From: Streptosporangiaceae bacterium
GTDB taxonomy: Bacteria > Actinomycetota > Actinomycetes > Streptosporangiales > Streptosporangiaceae
Length of the DNA stretch: 48,774 nucleotides
Direction: 5' to 3'
NCBI GenBank assembly: GCA_025964695.1
Contig: JAOPYK010000025.1
Location: forward strand, 1 to 48,774
The notes beneath the pieces were generated by a model. It worked only from the letters and a program-made list of their open reading frames with translations. It did not search any database and was not told where the DNA came from. The translations under genes and the position numbers were made by a program. Shown here piece by piece: positions 25,834 to 33,434 of the stretch; positions within the stretch are counted from its first letter, which is position 1, and every line of letters starts with the position of its first letter.

Positions 25834-25853
25834 TAACTAATCTGTATTCGTTA
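25834..25853. promoter_or_regulatory. TetR-like operator candidate TAACTAATCTGTATTCGTTA
   Basis: A 20-bp imperfect palindrome (TAAC-AAT/ATT-GTTA arms) in the 99-bp gap between the SDR stop and the crotonase start. It shares the TAAC...GTTA ends with the sites at 6852-6866 and 28601-28615. Confidence 0.45.
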
Positions 25854-25882
25854 GCAGCGGCCGGTATGCCATGAGCCATGTT

Positions 25883-26659
25883 TCAGGGGCGGAGGATCCA
25901 GCCGCCGTCGACATGGAGGACCTGTCCGGTGACCCAGGCGCCGGCGGGTGCGGCCAGCAGGAGCAGCGGGCCCGCCAGGTCGTCCGGGACGCCGAAGGCG
26001 CGCATGGCCACGGCCTGCTTCATCATCTCCCGGAAGGGAGAGCCTTCGGGGACGAGGGACTTGCCCGCGGCGCTGTCGGTGAGCCCGGGAGCGAGGGCGT
26101 TGACGGTGATCTGGTCGGGGCCGAGTTCGCGGGCGAGGGCGACGGTCAGGCCGACCAGGGCGATCTTGGTGATGCCGTAAACGGTGGCGGGCGGGTAGGC
26201 GCCGCCCGAGGTCTGGTTGATGATGCGTCCGCCTCCTCGGGCGCGCATGTGCGGGACGGCACTGCGGCTGCACAGGTAGGCACCGTTGAGGTTGACGTCC
26301 ATGGCGCGGTGCCATTCGGCCAGGTCGTAGTCGAGGATCGGTGCCTGGGAGAGCTGTGCCATGAGGGCGGCGTTGTTGACCAGGATGTCGATGCCGCCGA
26401 ACTCGGTGACGGCAGCGGTGGTCATGGCCTCGACGGAGGCGGGGTCGGTGATGTCGACGGTGACGGCGATCGCCTGGTGGCCTTCGTCGGTGAGGAATCC
26501 GGCGACGGCCTTGGCACCGGGCCCGGAGATGTCGGCGCAGACGACCGAGGCTCCGGCGGCGGCGAGGGTGCGGGCGTAGGTCTCCCCGATTCCGCCGGGC
26601 GCGGTGCCAGTGACGATGGCGACCTTGCCGGTCAGGGACCAGTCGATGGCAGTGCTCAT
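25883..26659 (-). CDS. SDR family oxidoreductase
   Basis: About 258 residues. The NAD(P) loop is TGTAPGGIGETYARTLAAAG with an acidic strand-2 end (CADISG), favouring NAD. The catalytic set is Ser in INQTSGGAYPPA and Tyr-Lys in VYGITKIAL; the C-terminus VTGQVLHVDGGW is standard. ATG 26659 follows AAGGA. It is 40 bases downstream of the aldehyde dehydrogenase on the same strand. It is likely an alcohol/ketone dehydrogenase step beside the aldehyde oxidation step. Confidence 0.9.
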   Translation of the reverse strand: MSTAIDWSLTGKVAIVTGTAPGGIGETYARTLAAAGASVVCADISGPGAKAVAGFLTDEGHQAIAVTVDITDPASVEAMTTAAVTEFGGIDILVNNAALMAQLSQAPILDYDLAEWHRAMDVNLNGAYLCSRSAVPHMRARGGGRIINQTSGGAYPPATVYGITKIALVGLTVALARELGPDQITVNALAPGLTDSAAGKSLVPEGSPFREMMKQAVAMRAFGVPDDLAGPLLLLAAPAGAWVTGQVLHVDGGWILRP

Positions 26660-26699
26660 GGTGTTCCTTCTGGTGGGTGGCCGGTGGGCGGGGTGCGGG

Positions 26700-28154
26700 T
26701 CAGGCGATGCCGACGCTCTTGACGCGCAGGAACTCCTCGATGCCTTGCCGGCCGCCTTCCTTGCCGAAGCCGCTGATGCCGGTGCCGCCGAACGGGCGGT
26801 GGACGGCGAGGTTCGCGGCGCCGTTGACGAGGACTTCGCCGCTGGTGAGGGCTTCGGCGACGCGGTGGGCGCGGCGCAGGTCGTTGGTCTGGACGTAGGC
26901 CGACAGCCCGTACCGGCTGTTGTTGGCGATCTGGACGGCCTCTTCTTCGGTGTCGAATGGGGTGATGGCCAGGACGGGGCCGAAGACCTCGTTCTGGGCG
27001 AGAGCGGAGTCGGGGTCGACGTCGGCGAAGACGGTCGGTTCGAGGAAATAGCCGTCCGCAAGGGGCCCGTCGAGGCGGGCTCCGCCGGTGACGAGGCGGG
27101 CGCCGTCCACCTTGGCCTGTTCGATCACGGCGAGGATGCGGTCGAGTGCGGCCTGGTTGATGACGGGGCCCGACACGGTCGCGGGGTCGAACGGGTCGCC
27201 GACGGTGATGTTCTTGGCCACCTCGGTGACCGTTGTGACGACCTGTTCATAGACGCTGCGCTGGACGAGCATCCGGGTGGGCAGAGCGCAGCCCTGGCCG
27301 CTGAGCGTGGCGAGGGACATGAAGGTGCCGTGCGTGCAGGCCGTGGCGATGTCGGCGTCCTCGAAGATGAGGTTGGCGGACTTGCCGCCGAGCTCGAGGA
27401 CGGCGGGTTTCATCTGTTCGGCGCAGGCCACGAGGATCTTCCGGGCGGTGTCGGGGCCGCCGGTGAAGGTGACCTTCTGCACCAGCGGGTGCTCGACCAG
27501 CGCCGCGCCCGCCTCGGGTGCCCCGGGCAGGATGTTCACGACCCCTGCGGGGAACCCGGCCTCCTCCACGAGGTCGGCGAACAGCTCGGCGCAGAACGGG
27601 GTCAGCTCCGAGGGCTTGACCACGACCGTGTTGCCCGCGGCGAGGGCGGCGGGGATCTTCATGGCCAGTGAGATCAGCGGACCGTTCCAGGTGATGATCA
27701 CGCCGATGACGCCGTACGGCTGGGCGAGGGTGTAGCCGAGTTCGCCGCCGTTGCCGAAGGAGGCGGTGAGGTCGCCGGAGGTCTTGTCGGCCCACCCGGC
27801 GTAGTAGCGCGTCCACTCCGCCGACATCGGCACGAACCCGCCCGAGACCATCAGGGGTGTGCCGTTGTCGAGTGTTCCCCGCCTGGCGAACTCGTCGGTG
27901 TTGGCCTCGATGAGGTCGGCGAGCCGCAGGAGCAGCCGCCGCCGTTCGGCCGGGGGAGTGCCCCGCCAGCCGCCGAACGCCTGGTGGGCGGTCTCGACCG
28001 CGCTGTCGACCTCTGCCCTGCCCGCGAGGGGGATCTCCGCGTCGGGTCGTCCGGTGGTCGGGTCGAGGTGCTGGTGGGTGCCGCCCGAGCCCGAGGTGAG
28101 CCGTTCGGCGCCGATCCGTAGATGGACGGCGGGTCGTGAGGTGTCGACGGTCAT
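26700..28154 (-). CDS. NAD(P)-dependent aldehyde dehydrogenase
   Basis: About 484 residues, class I aldehyde dehydrogenase, oxidising an aldehyde to the acid. Seen: FTGGPDTARKI (cofactor loop), VLELGGKSANLIFED (catalytic Glu), LSGQGCALPTRMLV (nucleophile Cys), EVFGPVLAITPFD and HRPFGGTGISGFGKEGG. ATG 28154 follows AAAGGA at seven bases. A ferredoxin gene lies 161 bases upstream on the same strand and an SDR gene downstream, a layout often seen for alcohol or terpenoid oxidation with a P450, though no P450 is in this window. Confidence 0.93.
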   Translation of the reverse strand: MTVDTSRPAVHLRIGAERLTSGSGGTHQHLDPTTGRPDAEIPLAGRAEVDSAVETAHQAFGGWRGTPPAERRRLLLRLADLIEANTDEFARRGTLDNGTPLMVSGGFVPMSAEWTRYYAGWADKTSGDLTASFGNGGELGYTLAQPYGVIGVIITWNGPLISLAMKIPAALAAGNTVVVKPSELTPFCAELFADLVEEAGFPAGVVNILPGAPEAGAALVEHPLVQKVTFTGGPDTARKILVACAEQMKPAVLELGGKSANLIFEDADIATACTHGTFMSLATLSGQGCALPTRMLVQRSVYEQVVTTVTEVAKNITVGDPFDPATVSGPVINQAALDRILAVIEQAKVDGARLVTGGARLDGPLADGYFLEPTVFADVDPDSALAQNEVFGPVLAITPFDTEEEAVQIANNSRYGLSAYVQTNDLRRAHRVAEALTSGEVLVNGAANLAVHRPFGGTGISGFGKEGGRQGIEEFLRVKSVGIA

Positions 28155-28315
28155 CAGGATGTCCTTTCGCGTCACGAGGGGAGGTGGGAGCCCTCGCGTG
28201 GGCCTGGGGTGAAGGTGGCAGGCAGGGAGACCCACCCGTTGACGATGCCGATCGATGGGTACGGCTGTGGCGGTGTCGATGGCGTAGTTCGACGACGATC
28301 CGAATTCACGCCCGA

Positions 28316-28579
28316 TTACGGGCGGCGGGCGATGGCGCCCTCGGGGCAGGCGGCGGCTGCTCGCGCGGCGGCCTGCTCCCGGGAGGCGGGTACGAGTCCG
28401 GTGACGGCCTGTGCGCGGTCGTCGTCGTTCAGATCGAACAGGTCAGGCGCTATCAGGACGCATTGGGCATGGCCACGGCAGCGATCGGCGTCCACGGAGA
28501 TCTGCCGCCGCAGGCCGCTACAAGGGCGAGCGCGGTGGCCGTGGCGACCACGACCTATCACCCGTCCGCTCCGGCTCAT
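28316..28579 (-). CDS. 3Fe-4S-type ferredoxin
   Basis: The core VDADRCRGHAQC...ACPEGA contains C34, H37, C40 and C78-P79, the CxxHxxC...CP pattern of actinobacterial ferredoxins that serve cytochrome P450s. The core is about 60 residues, the normal size. The first 26 residues (Arg/Gly-rich) are atypical, so the start is uncertain: ATG 28579 has no ribosome site and may be leaderless, since a TATGTT-like -10 region ends about 10 bases upstream on this strand, or the N-terminus may be damaged. No P450 gene is adjacent; a partner must be elsewhere. The operator candidate at 28601-28615 lies directly upstream. Confidence 0.78.
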   Translation of the reverse strand: MSRSGRVIGRGRHGHRARPCSGLRRQISVDADRCRGHAQCVLIAPDLFDLNDDDRAQAVTGLVPASREQAAARAAAACPEGAIARRP

Positions 28580-28600
28580 GACCCGCGATGCCGTGAAACA

Positions 28601-28615
28601 TAATGCACTCCGTTA
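28601..28615. promoter_or_regulatory. TetR-type operator candidate TAATGCACTCCGTTA
   Basis: On the minus strand it reads TAACGGAGTGCATTA and matches the site at 6852-6866 at 12 of 15 positions. It is immediately upstream of the ferredoxin-aldehyde dehydrogenase-SDR genes and about 440 bases from the TetR gene at 29059. Confidence 0.5.
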
Positions 28616-28685
28616 ACTAGGTTGACTTGACTAGAGCAGAGTATGCGGTTCGAATGGCTCGCGCCGCAAGAGGGGCGAAGAGGAG

Positions 28686-29024
28686 GTGCCCAATCCGGGC
28701 GCGATGTCCCGCCGCAACACCGTGCGCGCCGAGGTCGTCTCACCGCGGCGGACCTTTGAGTCGCAGTTCGTGCAGCCCGCCCGTCCGGAGCGTGACGCCC
28801 GGTTCGCGGTGATGCCACCCGATGTCGCCGACGAGCTTGCTGAGGTGGCTGCGGAGAGGATCGATGCCGGCGGCTTCGGCGCCGACGGCCGCCGGTACGC
28901 CTACCGTCTCACCGTGCGCCGGATGCGCGAGGTCATGAACACCACCTACCACGACCTCCCCGTCATCCGGCGCCGCCGCCCCTACAATCCGGCCTGGATC
29001 CGCAGAGCGACATCTCTCGTGTGA
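28686..29024 (+). pseudogene. C-terminal fragment of a molybdopterin oxidoreductase
   Basis: The 112-codon frame has DARFAVMPPDVADELAEV, YRLTVRRMREVMNTTYHDLP and RRRRPYNPAWI. These are hallmark segments of the C-terminal cofactor domain of bacterial molybdopterin-dependent oxidoreductases (DMSO reductase superfamily), which are normally about 700 residues. Both the long N-terminal part and the remaining C-terminal cofactor-contact region are absent, and the frame ends abruptly after PAWIRRATSLV. It is therefore a remnant. It sits between the ferredoxin promoter and the TetR gene. Confidence 0.7.
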
Positions 29025-29058
29025 TGTGCGGGCAATTGCCCGCTAGTACTCTTGCTTT

Positions 29059-29787
29059 GTGGACTCGGTGGGGGAGGCCCGGCTGTCCGGTGAGGCGGAT
29101 GCTTCGGGTTCGGGGCGGCGGCTGCCGCGCGGGAGCCTGGACAAGACCCAGATCGTCGAGGCGGCCCTCGCCGTCACCGTTCTCACCGGGGTCGCGGGGT
29201 TGACCATGCCTCTGGTGGCTAAGCGCCTGGGGGTGCGGACGACAGCGGTCCAGTGGCATTTTTCCCGCAGGGACGATCTGCTGGCCGCGTTGAACGAGGA
29301 AGCGGTCCGCCGCTTCAACGGTCTTCTGCCCCGGGTCGCGCCCGTTGGGTGGGACGAGAACCTCGCCGGTTACTGGCGGGAGTTCCGGCGCATAGCGCGG
29401 GCCTATCCCGCGCTGGGCGAGCTGGTGGTCATCGGGTGGACCACCGTCGCTCGCCACCGGGACGCGCTGCGCCTCAGCTATGAGCGGATCGATGAGCAGC
29501 TGGGCGTTCTCATGGAGGCCGGTTTCTCGCCGGAATCGGCGGCACGCGCTTACCATGCGCTGTCCACCTATGTGCGCGGGTGCCTGCTCAACGAGCGTAC
29601 GTGGGAGATGGACGGCGCGCAGGAGGCCGCGGAGCGTGCCGATGGGGGACGGGGCCTGTCGGAGTTCCCGCACATGCGCGCGGCGGCTCCGTACTGGAGT
29701 CCGACGTTCGCGACCGACGAGGACTTCGAGCGCGGGCTGGCCATCATCATCGAGGGTCTGCGGAGCGAGCTGGCCCAGGGCCGGTGA
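29059..29787 (+). CDS. TetR family transcriptional regulator
   Basis: 242 residues. The helix-turn-helix is LTMPLVAKRLGVRTTAVQWH followed by FSRRDDLLAAL; the C-terminal ligand domain is of TetR_C type with YERIDEQLGVLMEAGFSPESA. The GTG at 29059 has no clear ribosome site, and TAGTACT lies just upstream, so translation may be leaderless. It converges with the second fused CoA-transferase gene (19 bases between stops) and is near two operator types (28601-28615 and 32231-32251). It may regulate either the ferredoxin-dehydrogenase operon or the divergent CoA-transferase/dehydrogenase unit. Confidence 0.88.
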   Translation: MDSVGEARLSGEADASGSGRRLPRGSLDKTQIVEAALAVTVLTGVAGLTMPLVAKRLGVRTTAVQWHFSRRDDLLAALNEEAVRRFNGLLPRVAPVGWDENLAGYWREFRRIARAYPALGELVVIGWTTVARHRDALRLSYERIDEQLGVLMEAGFSPESAARAYHALSTYVRGCLLNERTWEMDGAQEAAERADGGRGLSEFPHMRAAAPYWSPTFATDEDFERGLAIIIEGLRSELAQGR

Positions 29788-29806
29788 CCACGGTCCCGGC
29801 GGTCGG

Positions 29807-32203
29807 TCAGCGTCCGACCCTGGCCCAGGGGTCGACCTCCTCCAGGATGCCGGCGGCTACCAGGGCGTCGATGGCCGCTTGGCTCATGCCGAGGATGTCA
29901 ACGCAGAGGCGACGGGTGTGCTCTCCGTGGAAGGGCGCCGGACGGGGCGGGAGATCGGGTATCCCCGAGGACCGGAACGGTCTGGCCTCGGTCGGCAGGG
30001 GGGCGGTCAGCCCGGGTTGCGGCAGCGTGGTCCAGAACCGGCGCGCCGCCAGGTGCGGGTCACGCGCCAGATCGGCGGGACGGACCATCGGCCCGGCCGG
30101 TACGCCGGCGGACTGGAGCAGTTCGGCGACCTCGATCGGTGAGCGAGTGCGGGTCCAGTCGCCGACCAGTCGTTCGACGGCGTCGCGCCGCTCGAAGCGC
30201 TGGCGCTGGGTCGCGAGGCCGGGGTCCGGGGGGAGATTCAGTGTGGCGCACAGGTGCTGCCAGTCCTCGTCGTCGCGCACTGTGACGACACACCACTGAT
30301 CCTCACCGGCGCAGGGGTAGACGCCCCAGGGCGCGCCCCGGCGACCCAGATTGCCCTCGGGCCCGAAGGACCCGGGCAGCAGGGACTCCTCGAGGAAGCG
30401 GTCGGAGAAGGCCGTGAGGATCACCTCCGCCTGGGACGACTCGACGTGGCAGCCCCGGCCGGTGCGCCGGGCCGCGATCAGGCCCGCCAGCACTGCCACC
30501 GCCGTCACCCGCGCGGCGAGATGGTCCGGGTACACCGTTGCCGCGTCGCTGTGAATCGTCGCCGTACGGGAGGTGCGCCACAGGCTGGTGAGTCCCGCCG
30601 CGGCACGCACGAGAGGTCCGTACCCCATCCACGTCTTCCAGACGCCGCTGGAGCCGACGGCGCTCGAACTGCCCATCACGAGGCGGGGATTGATCTCGCG
30701 CAGGACGTCGTAGCCCAGGCCCAGCGACTCCATGGTCCCGGGCTTGAAGTTCGACAGCACGACGTCCGACTCGGCCACGAACCGCTTGAACAGGGCGACG
30801 CCCTCGGCCTCGCGCAGGTTGAGGCCCAGGCTGAGCTTGCTGTGGTTGCCCCAGGCGAACGAGGCGTTCATCTGGGTTCCGGCCGCCACACGCCCCTGGT
30901 CGGGGAACGCGCGGTTCTCGACTTTGATCACCTCGGCGCCGAGATCGGCGAACATCCGTCCCGCCTCGGCGCCCTGCACGATGACGCCGAGGTCGAGCAC
31001 GCGCACTCCGGCCAGCGGGAGCCGTTTCCCCGAGGTGTTCGCCGAGGCCGCCACCGGCGGTTTCGCGGGCAGGGCGTCGTCGGCCTCGCCCAGAGCGGGG
31101 GCGGGTGCCCGGACGCCCGAGCGGACGCCGTCGATCTCGACGAAGCCGGTGGGCAGGCGCGCGGTGAGGCCGGGAGCGATCTCGACGTCGCCGATCGCGC
31201 CTCGCTCCGCGTAGTGCTCGGCGCGCAGCACCTGCGCGGGATCGAGAACGGGTGCGAGGGGGACGCCCCGTCGTTGGCCCTCATCCACGAGGTCCTGGCT
31301 CCTGCCGGACGCGAACAGTTTCCCGATGAGCGGGTACAGTCGGTCGGCCGCCCCGAAGCGCTCGTGGACGAGGTCGTACTTCCGGTCCTGGAACTCCTCA
31401 GGTTCCCCGAGCCAGGCGCGCAGGCCGCGCCACTGCCGTGGTGCGAGCACCGCCATCCGGACATGACCGTCGGAGGACGGGAAGACGGGGTAGTAGTGGG
31501 CGACGTCCGGACGGCCTTCTGGCAGGTCGTACCAGCGGCTTCCCGCGCCCGCCGTTCCTCCGGTGCCGAACGCCGGGTCCACGACCTGGAGGACTCCTTC
31601 GTGGATCGACAGGTCGATGTGGTCGCCCCTGCCCGTGTGCAGTCGGTTCCAGTACGCGGCCAGTCCCGCCCACGCGGCCTGGATGACGGCGCTTTCGACG
31701 CCGAGTGCGCCGGGCGGCATCAGGGGCGGTTCGCCGGGGCGGCCCGATCTGGCCAGGACGGCGCCCATCGCCAGGTGGACCCAGTCTGTCGCCACCCACT
31801 CCCTGCGGGGCCCGGTCTGACCGAAGTCGGTGATCGACAGCACCACCAGGTGAGGGAACTCCTCCAGCAGCCCGGCCAGGTCCAGGCCGAGTTCGGCAAG
31901 TCTCCCCGGCCGGTGCGACTCGAGGAGCAGTTCAGCGGTCGCAAGCAGGTCCCGCAGCCGTGCCTGTCCCTCGGGGCGTTCCAGGTCCAAGGTGAGGCCG
32001 CGTTTGCCCGCGTTGCGCGCCGCGAAGGCGAGGCCGATCCCTTCATACCGGGGTTCGCGCAGCCGTGACGTGCTCCCGCCGGGGGGCTCCACCCGGATCA
32101 CCTCGGCGCCGAGGTCGGCGAGGTAGCGGCCGCACATCTCGCCGTTCTCCTCCGCCAGGTCGATGACGCGCATGCCTGCCAGCAGAGCGGTCGGGTCCGG
32201 CAT
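29807..32203 (-). CDS. Fused double CaiB/BaiF (family III) CoA-transferase
   Basis: About 798 residues containing two CaiB/BaiF domains (roughly 5-385 and 410-790). Both show the family start (MRVIDLAEENGE; VRVLDLGVIVQGAEAGRMF) and the ADLGAEVI motif. The catalytic Asp is present in domain 2 (D560 in VYPDHLAAR) but the matching place in domain 1 (PPGALGV) is Ala166. Only one half of the chain is therefore expected to form the covalent acyl intermediate. ATG 32203 follows GAGAGGAG at six bases. It is divergent from the dehydrogenase-thiolase operon across a perfect palindrome. It is a paralogue, in architecture, of the protein at 4285. Confidence 0.88.
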   Translation of the reverse strand: MPDPTALLAGMRVIDLAEENGEMCGRYLADLGAEVIRVEPPGGSTSRLREPRYEGIGLAFAARNAGKRGLTLDLERPEGQARLRDLLATAELLLESHRPGRLAELGLDLAGLLEEFPHLVVLSITDFGQTGPRREWVATDWVHLAMGAVLARSGRPGEPPLMPPGALGVESAVIQAAWAGLAAYWNRLHTGRGDHIDLSIHEGVLQVVDPAFGTGGTAGAGSRWYDLPEGRPDVAHYYPVFPSSDGHVRMAVLAPRQWRGLRAWLGEPEEFQDRKYDLVHERFGAADRLYPLIGKLFASGRSQDLVDEGQRRGVPLAPVLDPAQVLRAEHYAERGAIGDVEIAPGLTARLPTGFVEIDGVRSGVRAPAPALGEADDALPAKPPVAASANTSGKRLPLAGVRVLDLGVIVQGAEAGRMFADLGAEVIKVENRAFPDQGRVAAGTQMNASFAWGNHSKLSLGLNLREAEGVALFKRFVAESDVVLSNFKPGTMESLGLGYDVLREINPRLVMGSSSAVGSSGVWKTWMGYGPLVRAAAGLTSLWRTSRTATIHSDAATVYPDHLAARVTAVAVLAGLIAARRTGRGCHVESSQAEVILTAFSDRFLEESLLPGSFGPEGNLGRRGAPWGVYPCAGEDQWCVVTVRDDEDWQHLCATLNLPPDPGLATQRQRFERRDAVERLVGDWTRTRSPIEVAELLQSAGVPAGPMVRPADLARDPHLAARRFWTTLPQPGLTAPLPTEARPFRSSGIPDLPPRPAPFHGEHTRRLCVDILGMSQAAIDALVAAGILEEVDPWARVGR

Positions 32204-32230
32204 ACCGGGCTCCTCTCGGGGGCGTTCGAC

Positions 32231-32251
32231 ATACTGTGTCCGACACAGTAT
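32231..32251. promoter_or_regulatory. Perfect interrupted palindrome in a divergent promoter
   Basis: ATACTGTGT (32231-32239), three bases, then ACACAGTAT (32243-32251): nine-base perfect arms. It lies 27 bases from the fused CoA-transferase start and 42 from the dehydrogenase start, so it could control both directions. Size and spacing suit a TetR or GntR repressor dimer. Confidence 0.7.
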
Positions 32252-32293
32252 CTTCGCGGGCAGGCGATATCCACTCACCCCAGGGCGGCGACG

Positions 32294-33403
32294 ATGGCCT
32301 TCGGCTTCACGGACGAGCAGGAAGGGCTGCGCACTGCGGTGCGCTCCTTCCTCGAACACGTCTCACCCGAGTCCGAGGTGCGGCGTCTCATGGAGACCGG
32401 CGACGGCTTCGACCGGATGGTCTGGCGGCGGGCCGCCCAGGAGCTCGGGCTGCAGGGCCTGATCGTGCCGGAGGCACTGGGCGGCTCGGGCGCCGGCTTC
32501 ATCGAGCTCGCGATCATCGCGGAGGAGATGGGCCGCCGGCTCCTGCCGGGCCCCTACCTGTCGGCCGTGCTGGCCACCGCCGCGCTGCTGGAGTCCGGCG
32601 ACGACGGCGCGTGCAAGGAGCACCTGCCCGGCATCGCCGCCGGGGACACGATCGCGACACTGGCGGTCGCGGAGGCCTCGGGCAGCTGGGCGGCCACGGA
32701 CGTCAGGTGTCGCGCGACGCTCAACACGCAGGACGACGTGCTCCTGGACGGTGTCAAGGAACTCGTCACGGACGCGCACGTCGCCGACCTGCTCATCGTC
32801 GCCGCGCGGGGACCGGAAGGAGTGGCCCTCTACCGTGTCGTGGCCGGAGCCCCCGGCCTGACCGTCACGCCCCAGACGACCTTCGACCGCACCCGCCGAC
32901 TGGCCCGCGTCGAGCTCCGGGACGTCCCGGCGCGACCGCTCGGGGGAGCCGACGAGGGGACGCTTGAACGGGTCCTCCTGCTCGGTGGAATCGCGCTCTC
33001 CGCCGAGCAGGTCGGCGGCGCCCAGGAAGCGCTGGACATGGCCGTCCAGTACGCCAAGGACCGGGTGCAGTTCGGACGCGCCATCGGCAGCTTCCAGGCC
33101 ATCAAGCACCTGCTCGCGGACACCCTGCTGGAGGTCGAGTCGGCCCGTTCGGCCGCGTACTACGCGGCGTGGAGCGCGGCCGACGGGGACCCGGAGCTCC
33201 CCACGGTGGCGCCGCTGGCCAAGGCCTACTGCTCGGACGCGTTCTCCCTCACGGCTTCGAACAACATGCAGGTGCACGGCGGGATCTCCTTCACCTGGGA
33301 GCATCCCGCGCACCTGTACTACCGGCGGGCCAAATCGTCGGCCCAGCTCCTGGGTTCGCCCCGTGCTCACCGCGAGTTGCTCGCCCAGCGGCTCGGTCTT
33401 TGA
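32294..33403 (+). CDS. Acyl-CoA dehydrogenase, beta-type subunit
   Basis: 369 residues starting MAFGFTDEQEGLRTAVRSFL. Beta-type signatures: DRVQFGRAIGSFQAIKHLLA and QVHGGISFTWEHPAHLYYRR. No acidic residue is at the known base positions. ATG 32294 has AGGG eight bases upstream. It is followed 31 bases later by an alpha-type gene, so the two likely form one alpha2beta2-type flavoenzyme as in FadE28-FadE29. It is the first gene of a four-gene operon ending with the thiolase/DUF35 pair. Confidence 0.9.
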   Translation: MAFGFTDEQEGLRTAVRSFLEHVSPESEVRRLMETGDGFDRMVWRRAAQELGLQGLIVPEALGGSGAGFIELAIIAEEMGRRLLPGPYLSAVLATAALLESGDDGACKEHLPGIAAGDTIATLAVAEASGSWAATDVRCRATLNTQDDVLLDGVKELVTDAHVADLLIVAARGPEGVALYRVVAGAPGLTVTPQTTFDRTRRLARVELRDVPARPLGGADEGTLERVLLLGGIALSAEQVGGAQEALDMAVQYAKDRVQFGRAIGSFQAIKHLLADTLLEVESARSAAYYAAWSAADGDPELPTVAPLAKAYCSDAFSLTASNNMQVHGGISFTWEHPAHLYYRRAKSSAQLLGSPRAHRELLAQRLGL

Positions 33404-33434
33404 CGGCGACACCATCCGATGTGGAGGCACGATC

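Noticed and set aside
29059-29787. Assigning the TetR at 29059 to the palindrome at 32231-32251
   Set aside because: It is separated from it by the 2.4-kb CoA-transferase gene, and the TAAC...GTTA site at 28601-28615 is closer; the sequence alone cannot decide.
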